Source: Eggerthellaceae bacterium
Lineage (GTDB): Bacteria; Actinomycetota; Coriobacteriia; Coriobacteriales; Eggerthellaceae
NCBI GenBank assembly: GCA_003452695.1
Contig: DMNP01000354.1
Coordinates: 1-22,758, forward strand
Direction of reading: 5' to 3'
DNA: 22,758 bases
The notes under the pieces are model-generated. The model worked only from the letters and a program-made list of their open reading frames with translations, had not been told where the DNA came from and ran no database searches. A program made the position numbers and the translations under genes. Shown in pieces: positions 15,787-22,082 of the stretch (positions are counted from its first letter, which is position 1; each line of letters begins with the position of its first letter).

Positions 15787-16398
15787 CTATTCGGCGAGTT
15801 CGATGCGTACGTCGAACGAGCCCTCAAGAGCCGAGATCTCTTTAAGCGGGCATGTTATCACGCCGATGTTGACCTGCGATCCGTATTGCTCAGACACGTC
15901 TTCGTCCTCGAACAGAATGGTGAAGTAGGGGGCGTCAGTGGCATAGTCTATGTCCCCGTTCAGCCACCCGTAGTGGACCTCGTCCTCGTTGTACGGCAGG
16001 TCTTGCGTCACGCCACAAAAATCATGCGAATATCTGCTCATATGCTGAGTTAATGGGAGCTTTTCGACGAGGGTCTGCGCGGTTTCGGAATCGTTTAGCA
16101 CGCCGGGGATCACCGTGTCGCCGAAGTACATGTTAATTTTCGTGCCACCCTCCTTGGGAACCCTGGTCGGCATGGCCGGGTCGCTCGTCTGCATGTCGGC
16201 ACCGTCTTTCGCCACCTTCTTTGCCGATGCAGTTCCCGATTGCACCAGCATCGAGGATTGTGAGGCGGAAACCGCTTGCTCCCCGCCCGCCGCTTGCGAC
16301 GGCGCCTGTTCCTTAGAGCTGTCGCCCGCATTTCCGCAAGCAGCAAGTCCGAGGCAAATCGTCAGGACTACAAAAAGGACGGCCTTTGTTTTTCTCAT
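15787..16398 (-). CDS. Lipoprotein with cyclophilin-like fold domain
   Basis: This is a 203-residue protein. ATG 16398 follows a strong GGAGGTGA ribosome binding site; the frame continues upstream to 16413 only through that site. A Sec-type signal with lipobox LAAC (18-21) is followed by a Gln/Ser/Ala-rich linker and then a PF18050-type cyclophilin-like domain (86-202): KINMYFGDTVIPGVLNDS, LPLTQHMSRYSHDFCG, VHYGWLNGDIDYATDAPYFTILFED, IGVITCPLKEI. Such domains are found alone or fused to flavodoxins in gut anaerobes, and their activity is not established; prolyl isomerase activity should not be assumed. It is the first gene of the probable operon with the flavodoxin fusion and lies opposite the LysR gene. 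Confidence 0.88.
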   Translation of the reverse strand: MRKTKAVLFVVLTICLGLAACGNAGDSSKEQAPSQAAGGEQAVSASQSSMLVQSGTASAKKVAKDGADMQTSDPAMPTRVPKEGGTKINMYFGDTVIPGVLNDSETAQTLVEKLPLTQHMSRYSHDFCGVTQDLPYNEDEVHYGWLNGDIDYATDAPYFTILFEDEDVSEQYGSQVNIGVITCPLKEISALEGSFDVRIELAE

Positions 16399-16539
16399 CG
16401 TGGTCACCTCCAATACGGCTAACGAGTTTATTGCCGTTTAAACCCAATGTTGCTCTATAAAGTAGGGCGCGGGCGAAGTAATTGCTATATCATTATGAAA
16501 CATAAATCTTTATGCAATTAATGCATGATTGGGGATGGC
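16399..16539. promoter_or_regulatory. Divergent promoter region with nested dyads
   Basis: This 141-base AT-rich stretch separates the divergent lipoprotein operon and LysR gene. A perfect dyad CATAAA-TC-TTTATG lies at 16501-16514, overlapped by TTATG-AAA-CATAA at 16493-16505 and enclosed by ATTGC (16481-16485) and GCAAT (16514-16518). LysR proteins usually bind such T-N11-A dyads between themselves and the genes they control, so this is the probable operator. The promoter positions themselves are not clear. Confidence 0.55.
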
Positions 16540-17493
16540 ATGTCGCTCAGGGTTGAATCCTTGAAAAACTTCACCGTGCTCGCCGACACGGGAAACATGA
16601 CCGCCGCCGCGGCATCTCTCCACATCTCACAACCAGCGCTGTCGCGACAGGTTGCCGCGCTCGAGAGGGAGATGGGGCACGCGCTCTATCGCCGGGAGGC
16701 CGGCATCATCCGCCTCACGCAGGAGGGCCGCGTTCTCTACGATTACGCAAAATCGATCGCGGAACTCGCCGACCGCGCACGGGAAAGTATGGGCACCGCA
16801 AAAGACGAGGTGGCCGGCTCGGTCTACTTGGGATACGGAGAGTCGGGCGCCACGCCCCTACTCGCCCGGGCTGCCAAGCTCACCCGGGAGCAACATCCTC
16901 ACGTGGAGTTCCATCTCACGTCGGGCGACGCGGGTGACCTCATTGAATCGCTCAACCGGGGCTCCCTCGACTTCATGGTGGAGTGCGGCCTGAGGGAACG
17001 CAGTCGGTACTGCGTGCTCGATCTTCCCGGCCGCGATACGTGGGTCGCCATCATGGGACAAGGCCACCCCCTTGCAAACCGCGCCCATATTCGCGCGACC
17101 GACCTGGAGGGCGTAAACGTGGTGGTAGCCCGGCAGGCATGGGCGGGCGCCGTCCTGAAGGGATGGGCGGGCGACTCCTACGCGAAAATGGAAGTAGTTG
17201 CCACGGTGAACGTGGGGACGGCCGCCATCGAACTCGTGCAAGCAGGCTTGGGCGTCGCCATCGGCTACGCCGAGCTCATCGACCGCTTCGAGACGAGCAG
17301 CCTCGTCTGCATCCCCCTCGATCCGTCCATCTACGACAAGCGCGGCCTCATGTGGCGCAAAGACCGCATCTTGTCCCCCGCGTCGCAAGCGTACCTCAGG
17401 CAGCTGGAGTCGCTCATCCAAGATGGACGGCCGGGGAGGGGTTCTCCCTCAATTGGTGTCGCGAGGGGAACCGCGAGGTCGAACTCGTCGTGA
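16540..17493 (+). CDS. LysR-type transcriptional regulator
   Basis: This is a 317-residue regulator. ATG 16540 is preferred (GGGG ribosome binding site; similarity begins MSLRVESLKNFTVLADTGNMTAAA). ATG 16525 is possible but has no ribosome binding site. The winged helix-turn-helix at about 18-37 (TAAAASLHISQPALSRQVAALE) is canonical, and the two-lobed effector domain follows from about residue 90 (VYLGYGESG, WVAIMGQGHPLANRA, VATVNVGTAAIELVQAGLGVAIG). The effector is not inferable. The divergent arrangement suggests that it controls the lipoprotein/flavodoxin operon. Regulator similarity ends near QAYLRQLESLIQ (about base 17419). The last 20 or so residues run across a DUF4143 remnant in another frame, so the natural C-terminus was probably altered by a rearrangement. 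Confidence 0.92.
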   Translation: MSLRVESLKNFTVLADTGNMTAAAASLHISQPALSRQVAALEREMGHALYRREAGIIRLTQEGRVLYDYAKSIAELADRARESMGTAKDEVAGSVYLGYGESGATPLLARAAKLTREQHPHVEFHLTSGDAGDLIESLNRGSLDFMVECGLRERSRYCVLDLPGRDTWVAIMGQGHPLANRAHIRATDLEGVNVVVARQAWAGAVLKGWAGDSYAKMEVVATVNVGTAAIELVQAGLGVAIGYAELIDRFETSSLVCIPLDPSIYDKRGLMWRKDRILSPASQAYLRQLESLIQDGRPGRGSPSIGVARGTARSNSS

Positions 17494-17612
17494 GCGACGA
17501 GTTCCATGCGACCGCCATCGAGGTGAAGAGCGGGCGCGTGAAGTCGACCGGCGGCCTTGTGGCTTCGCGCGCCTCCTCGTTTCCGCCATTCCCCGCGAGC
17601 TACGCGAGTTGA
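17442..17612 (+). pseudogene. DUF4143 ATPase remnant, C-terminal nuclease-like part
   Basis: In the frame offset from the LysR gene, bases 17442-17612 read FSLNWCREGNREVELVV, then FHATAIEVKSGRVKSTGGL before losing similarity, with a TGA at 17610-17612. The pattern is the PD-(D/E)XK-like core at the end of DUF4143 proteins; compare YRDSNGREIDILVE and AVEVKSS in the intact copy at 19714-20880. There is no ATPase part upstream, because the LysR gene occupies that DNA. A 48-bp repeat begins 17 bases after the stop. Confidence 0.6.
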
Positions 17613-17628
17613 TCGATTCGCCAAGTCC

Positions 17629-17676
17629 GCGAAGGCGATGGCGAAAAGGTGACAGGAGAACCGTTCCCCTGTCACC
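17629..17676. repeat. Palindromic repeat with left flank, copy 4
   Basis: The core at 17648-17676 has GGTGACAGG/CCTGTCACC arms around an AGAACCGTTC centre. The 19-bp left flank is shared with the 11770-11817 copy; see that entry for the comparison. Confidence 0.85.
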
Positions 17677-17765
17677 CGATGTGTTCTTCAGGTGGGTTTC
17701 AGGCAGCGTGTCTACTATAGAGTCTGCACAACATAACGAGGTGTCAAGTAGGGGGCTGAGTGCAG

Positions 17766-18536
17766 ATGAGGATTGGCAAGACCACGCGCGTCGCGCTAGA
17801 CGCCGCCCTGTCGTTGATGCTCGTTTTCGAGATGTTGATTCAGTTCACCGGCGAGTTCTTGCATGAGGTGGTGGGGTTCGCCTTCTTCGCAACCCTAGTT
17901 GCGCACCTGGCGTTTTCGGCGGCATGGGTGAAGAATACCGCGCGTAACGCGAAAGCGGGCAAGCTGACGGCCAGGCGAGCCTCGCTTGCCGCGGTGGGTT
18001 GCCTGTTGACCGCAACTACGATTGCGCTCGGTGTCAGCTCGGTTGCCATCAGCGGCATCCTCGCCTCGACGGGTTTCGTGTGGCCAGTCGGCGATTACTC
18101 GACGTGGGCGGCCGTGCACACGTATTCCGCGTACGCGCTTTGCGCGCTCGCGGTGGTGCACCTGGCCATGCATTGGGCGTTTTTGGCATCCGCTTTCAAG
18201 ATTGAATACAACCCGTCGCGCCGCCGCGCCATCAGCAGGGGCGTGACTGCGATGGCTGCCTTGGGCGTGCTTGCGCTTGGCGCAACGGCGGCTGGCAAGG
18301 TGGCGCCGCAGCAGGCCGGCGCGACTGCGAAACAGCCCGTCACGGAATCGAACGCGGGCAGAGGCTCGGCCACCAAGCCGAGAGCCGGCGGCTTGCCTTC
18401 TGCCGGCGATTCGGCTGATGGCAGCTCGATATCGGACAACAGCTCGAACTCATCGGATGTTTGCACGCTGTGCCGTAAACGGTGCTCGCTCAGCGCTCCC
18501 AAGTGCGACAAGCCCTACCAGGCGGGTTTGCTGTAA
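17766..18536 (+). CDS. DUF4405 membrane protein with C-terminal cysteine motif
   Basis: This is a 256-residue protein. The start is ATG 17766, with AGGGGG 10 bases before it; GTG 17760 is an alternative. The N-terminal part has four to five hydrophobic helices carrying paired histidines: His 33 (FLHEVVGFAFF), His 47 (VAHLAF), His 118 (AVHTYSAY), and His 132 and 136 (VVHLAMHWAFL). This matches the DUF4405 family, a cytochrome b-like bundle expected to bind haem and pass electrons across or within the membrane. A further Ala/Gly helix (about 158-178) and a long Ser/Ala/Gly linker lead to CTLCRKRCSLSAPKC (Cys 233, 236, 240, 247). That CxxC-x3-C-x6-C tail could bind a metal or Fe-S centre. The gene stands alone after the repeat. 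Confidence 0.85.
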   Translation: MRIGKTTRVALDAALSLMLVFEMLIQFTGEFLHEVVGFAFFATLVAHLAFSAAWVKNTARNAKAGKLTARRASLAAVGCLLTATTIALGVSSVAISGILASTGFVWPVGDYSTWAAVHTYSAYALCALAVVHLAMHWAFLASAFKIEYNPSRRRAISRGVTAMAALGVLALGATAAGKVAPQQAGATAKQPVTESNAGRGSATKPRAGGLPSAGDSADGSSISDNSSNSSDVCTLCRKRCSLSAPKCDKPYQAGLL

Positions 18537-18911
18537 AACCGCTCAACCACGCACCGCGACGTAATGCTGAACTCAATTCTCGAGGTCAAGGAAATACGCT
18601 CGCCCGTCCTCGTTGGCCAATCAATGGGCGGCTAAATAGCGCAAGCCCTCATCGACCTGTTCCCCGGCAAGGCTGCTGGGTTCGTATCGATCGACTCGTC
18701 GACGCTCAAGCGCAGCTACTACCCCGACTGGGAAGTCGCCTTCTTGCGACACACCAAAGCCATGTACCTGTCGATTCCCTGGCCGCTGCTCAAGCCCTGG
18801 GACTCTGTAGGCACCGCGCGGTCCGCCGAGGGGCGCGCGAACATGAGGTCGTTCATGGACGGTTACACTAAACGCGAGGTGTCATTTTTAACGGATATTG
18901 TTGTTATATGA
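18537..18911 (+). pseudogene. Alpha/beta hydrolase remnant with internal stop
   Basis: The frame beginning STTHRDVMLNSILEVKEIRSP reaches the nucleophile elbow VLVGQSMGG (GxSxG type), then an in-frame TAA at 18633-18635. It then continues IAQALIDLFPGKAAGFVSIDSS and DWEVAFLRHTKAMYLSIPWPLLKPW up to about 18880, with the frame closing at TGA 18909-18911. The N-terminal strands before the elbow and the acid/His part are missing. It is clearly broken. The remnant starts directly after the DUF4405 stop codon. Confidence 0.7.
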
Positions 18912-19105
18912 TCGGTCATATCCTATCCTACACGGACGAGCGCGCCGATTACCCGAGCGACGTCGCCTTCGCGAACTTCCGGGAGCTCGCGGGCGGGAAC
19001 CTTAAGCCCGGCAAGTTCTTTCGCGGGGCATCGCCGGTGAACGACAAGAACAACCGGGCCGCCTACGCGAACGCCCTCATCGCCGGTGCGGGCGTGCAGG
19101 TTTGA
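18908..19105 (+). pseudogene. Tyrosine-phosphatase-like gene remnant, both ends missing
   Basis: This 65-codon frame includes YPSDVAFANFRELAGGNL, KPGKFFRGASPVNDKNN and ALIAGAGVQV before TGA 19103-19105. The NFREL..G.L.PGKFFRGASPV pattern resembles the early part of a bacterial tyrosine/dual-specificity phosphatase-like family, before the catalytic CxxxxxR loop. The catalytic half is absent because the frame runs into a palindromic repeat half-site (19104-19121). No signal peptide or ribosome binding site precedes it. The family call is tentative; the broken state is clearer. Confidence 0.45.
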
Positions 19106-19121
19106 ACCGTCCCTCTGTCAC
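19104..19121. repeat. Half-site of the palindromic repeat family, copy 5
   Basis: GAACCGTCCCTCTGTCAC is one arm of the family palindrome. The mate is absent. The phosphatase-like remnant stops inside its first bases, so this arm marks a break point. Confidence 0.75.
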
Positions 19122-19713
19122 TCTACCGAGACGGATTTCTTAACTCAGCAACTTCCCGTTCGCCGCAAGAGTAGAATGGTGCATTGACGGCGATGCGGGG
19201 GATTCCGTTGAAGGCTTGAAGGTCTGCGCGAGGCTCCACTCGCTTTTCCGATAGACCCTGCCGTGCCCAAAATGTGGAATATGGAAAAGAGGGCGATGTA
19301 AGCGATTCCGCTTCTCGTCGAACCAGCGCGGCTGATTCTTCGTTTGCGTTACCATGCCCCCCAAACACGCGCATTCTCTCCGCAAGGTCCCATGCGCCAC
19401 ACCGCCACCGCCCACGAAGCTCTTGTTGCCGAAAACGTGGGTTTGGTCGTTTCCTGGTCGCTTTTCACGCAAAATCAGCGCGCTCAAGAAAGGCCAGGCC
19501 AACCGAATACAGCGGTTGGCCTGGCCTTTCTTGGTGGAGAATAGGGAAATCGAGCCCCTGACCTCAGGCTTGCAAGCTCTATACGTTACTGGTTTGGCCT
19601 GATGCGGCTGCAGCCGGGTCGGCGAAAACTGCCTTGCGTATCATGGCCAAACATTCTGCAAAGCTCTATTAGGAGCTTTCGCCTCGCCATAACGCGACCA
19701 GGAAGGCATCTCG
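19122..19713. other. Region without a recognised gene
   Basis: About 590 bases hold no recognisable gene. The minus strand has frames of 83-120 codons across 19123-19502, but no family pattern could be seen. It may be decayed DNA. Two hairpins are present: the strong one at 19487-19531 (separate entry), and AAAGCTC-N6-GAGCTTT at 19660-19679, 35 bases beyond the stop of the DUF4143 gene, a weak terminator candidate. Confidence 0.4.
19487..19531. repeat. Perfect 19-bp inverted repeat, strong hairpin
   Basis: AGAAAGGCCAGGCCAACCG (19487-19505) and its exact complement CGGTTGGCCTGGCCTTTCT (19513-19531) flank a 7-base loop. On the + strand the arm ends in CTTTCTT but no long T-run follows, so it could be a bidirectional terminator or a structured element. 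Confidence 0.85.
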
Positions 19714-20880
19714 CTACTCGAACACTACAGAGGGCAGGTCGGCTACTGAAACGACACGCCCGTGCTTGGTTTCGAACCCTTCGTCAAGACCGCAGGCGAC
19801 AATCCTGTGGCCCTCGTCGACGCCGAGAAGGTCGCCGACCGCATCAAGGTTCCTGAACCACTTCGGCGAATAGGTCGAAGAGGACTTCACCTCTACCGCC
19901 CAGATGATGCGTCCGCCCCTCTCCACCAGGATGTCGATTTCCCGCCCGTTGCTGTCCCGATAGAAAGACAGGCCAGGCCTCACGCCATGCGCAAGAGCGT
20001 ATTTTTGAAGCTCGCATACGGCCATGCACTCGAAAAGCGACCCCTTGCGAGAGTCTAGAGCGAGGGAATCGCCCGAATCGATGCCGCTCAGATGCGAGGC
20101 GAGCCCCGAGTCGAAGAAGTACAGCTTGGGGGACCTGATGAGCCGCTTGCCCAGATTTGCGTAATAGGGCTCGAGGCGAAACGCAAGGTAGCTCGCCTCC
20201 AGGACCGAGAGCCACGAATTCGCCGTCTTCACCGTGACCCCCGCGTCCGAGGCAAGCGCCGTCATGTTCAGCAGCTTGGAGCACCGTAGGGCGCAAAGCG
20301 TGATGAAGCGCCTGAATGCCGCAAGACGCCCTACGGTTCCCTCGGCGCGCACGTCCCGCTCGAGGTACGTCTCGATGTAGCTGGGGAAATACTCGGGCGC
20401 AGGGATGCTCTTATCGTAGATGCGAGGATAACCCCCCTGGGCAACCCAGTCATCCAGCGGTAGGCAGATCCCTGCGCCTTGGACCTCGGAAAGGGAAAGA
20501 GGCAGAAGCCTCTGGACTGACACCCTCCCAGCGAGGCTTTGCGAGATAGTGCGCGAAAGCAGGAAGTTTTGGGAACCGGACAGAATGAACCGCCCGGTCT
20601 CGCCGGACTCGTCTACGATGCCTTGAAGATAGCTGAAAAGCTCCGGCGCCCGCTGCGCTTCGTCGAGGATGAGCCTGCCCGAGTGGATGCGGAAGAACGC
20701 GCGCGGATCGTCTTGGGCAAGCGCGCGCACCTCCGGATCTTCAAGGGATAGGTACTCGTGATTGGGAAAGGTCGCGCGTACAAGCGTCGTTTTCCCGCTT
20801 TGCCTGGGGCCCGTAATGCTCAGGACGGGGAACTTCTCAGCCGCAGAGATAAGGGTCTTCGCAAGGTCTCGAGGAATCAA
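19714..20880 (-). CDS. DUF4143 family ATPase, second full copy
   Basis: This is a 388-residue protein of the usual length for the family. TTG 20880 is the start codon, preceded by a strong GGAGG site 5-6 bases away; the protein begins IPRDLAKTLISAAEKFPVLSI. Walker A is GPRQSGKT (24-31), Walker B is LILDEAQ (70-76), and sensor FILSGSQNF covers 98-106. The middle part has the AQGGYPRIY and ETYLERDVR motifs typical of this family, and the C-terminus holds the nuclease-like core (FYRDSNGREIDILVE, then AVEVKSS). These residues are intact, so it is probably functional. Its role is not established. Direct repeats and a palindromic repeat lie just upstream. Confidence 0.93.
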   Translation of the reverse strand: MIPRDLAKTLISAAEKFPVLSITGPRQSGKTTLVRATFPNHEYLSLEDPEVRALAQDDPRAFFRIHSGRLILDEAQRAPELFSYLQGIVDESGETGRFILSGSQNFLLSRTISQSLAGRVSVQRLLPLSLSEVQGAGICLPLDDWVAQGGYPRIYDKSIPAPEYFPSYIETYLERDVRAEGTVGRLAAFRRFITLCALRCSKLLNMTALASDAGVTVKTANSWLSVLEASYLAFRLEPYYANLGKRLIRSPKLYFFDSGLASHLSGIDSGDSLALDSRKGSLFECMAVCELQKYALAHGVRPGLSFYRDSNGREIDILVERGGRIIWAVEVKSSSTYSPKWFRNLDAVGDLLGVDEGHRIVACGLDEGFETKHGRVVSVADLPSVVFE

Positions 20881-20902
20881 CAGCGCCTCCGATTTTGGTG
20901 AT

Positions 20903-20940
20903 TACCAGAATTACAGGATACATACTACCATATTTACAGG
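20903..20940 (-). repeat. 15-bp direct repeat at 23-bp offset, DUF4143 promoter
   Basis: On the + strand TACCAGAATTACAGG (20903-20917) and TACCATATTTACAGG (20926-20940) match at 13 of 15 positions and start exactly 23 bases apart. The same offset is seen in the array before the other DUF4143 gene. The repeats begin 23 bases before the start codon and are likely to overlap the promoter. Confidence 0.75.
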
Positions 20941-20949
20941 GAACACAGG

Positions 20950-21017
20950 GCGACAGGGGGACGGTTCTAGTGTCACCTTTCTCCGAAAGGTGACACTAGA
21001 ACCGCCCCTTTGTCACC
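20950..21017. repeat. Palindromic repeat, long paired copy 6
   Basis: This is a near-perfect 68-base inverted repeat. The inner arms 20963-20980 and 20986-21003 are exact 18-bp complements around a 5-base loop. The outer parts (GCGACAGGGGGACGG and its mate CCGCCCCTTTGTCACC) pair with a few mismatches. As RNA it would form a very long hairpin. Confidence 0.9.
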
Positions 21018-21331
21018 CATGGGATGCCCCGACGTCGCCGGGTCGGTGCCCGCGCGCCCGAAAGCAGCCCGGGCCGCCCGCCAGGGTGCCGATTGCTGCG
21101 GTACGGGCCTTTCGTCCGCCGAGCCGCCTGCTTCCGGCGCGATTCGCCCATGTACTCAGCTGGTCATGACGCATTCTCAATCGTTAACTGAATGACATTG
21201 CAGTGTGAACAGTAACGAAGCACATCGAAACAGCACGCGAATTCGTTGCTTCTCTTAGTCAGTGAAACTGTTAAGTGTGATATTGTGGGCCTGTTAGCTT
21301 ATGCATTCGCTCTGTATAAGGAGGGAACATC
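21018..21331. other. Intergenic region before the zinc-ribbon gene
   Basis: No gene was recognised. The left part (21018-21160) is very GC-rich and may be decayed coding DNA; the right part is AT-richer. GATATT at 21279-21284 with TTAGTC at 21256-21261 (17-bp spacing) is a weak promoter candidate. Confidence 0.35.
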
Positions 21332-22078
21332 ATGCTTCACTCGTTTACCCGCAACTACAACGACCTTTCCAACGACGCCGGGTTCCAGTTCGAGTTCTAC
21401 TGCGACAACTGCGGCAACGGTTTCAAGTCGACGTTCCAGGAGTCGCAGACATACGAATCGCGCAAGAAAGCCGACCGCCTGAGCGAGGCGGCCGGAGGGC
21501 TCGGCGGGCTGCTCGGGGGAATCGCCGGCAATCTTGGCGGCCTCGTGGAGCGCGGAATAGGAGCCGTGGGCAACAACTTCGAATCGCAGGGGCCGCAATG
21601 GCGCAAGGAACAGGAACAATCGTTCGACGCGGCCCAGGAGGAGGTGCGCCCGCACTTCAGGAAGTGTCCCGCCTGCAGCCAGTGGGTGTGCACCGATTGC
21701 TGGAACGAGGACGAGGGCTTGTGCATCTCGTGCGCCCCGCGCGAGAGCGCCTACGTTGCGCAGGCGCGCAACCAGGCCATGCGCAACAACATTGACGCGG
21801 CGGCCGAGACGACCACCGTGTGGCACGGCACGCTGGAGACGCGCACCACGACGTGCCCGAACTGCGGGAAGCCGGCAGGCACCGGCAAGTTCTGCAACCA
21901 CTGCGGCTCCCCGCTCGGCATGAACAAGTGCCCGAACTGCGGGGCCAACGTGGCCTTGGGCCTGCCGTTTTGCGGGGAGTGCGGGTCGCCCATGAACGCG
22001 AAGACGGTCTGCCCGAACTGTGGCGCCGAGAACGAGCAGGGAAGCGCGTTCTGCAACCAATGCGGCACGAAGATATAA
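21332..22078 (+). CDS. Zinc-ribbon protein with C-terminal zinc-ribbon repeats
   Basis: This is a 248-residue protein. ATG 21332 follows GGAGGG. Residues 24-27 (CDNC) and the central pair CPAC...CTDC plus CISC form an N-terminal metal-binding part. A Gly-rich stretch (GGLGGLLGGIAGNLGGLVERG, about 55-75) separates them and may be a flexible or membrane-contacting segment. The C-terminal 80 residues are three double-CxxC units (CPNCGKP...CNHCGSP, CPNCGAN...CGECGSP, CPNCGAE...CNQCGTK), typical of DZANK-type zinc ribbons. There is no signal peptide. It probably acts as an adaptor or binding module; no enzyme domain is present. It is 4 bases from the next gene, so they are very likely cotranscribed. 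Confidence 0.88.
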   Translation: MLHSFTRNYNDLSNDAGFQFEFYCDNCGNGFKSTFQESQTYESRKKADRLSEAAGGLGGLLGGIAGNLGGLVERGIGAVGNNFESQGPQWRKEQEQSFDAAQEEVRPHFRKCPACSQWVCTDCWNEDEGLCISCAPRESAYVAQARNQAMRNNIDAAAETTTVWHGTLETRTTTCPNCGKPAGTGKFCNHCGSPLGMNKCPNCGANVALGLPFCGECGSPMNAKTVCPNCGAENEQGSAFCNQCGTKI

Positions 22079-22082
22079 GAAG

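Noticed and set aside
19123..19502. Possible transposase on the - strand near the repeats.
   Set aside because: The translated frames of 83-120 codons show no catalytic motif of Y1, DDE or serine transposases.
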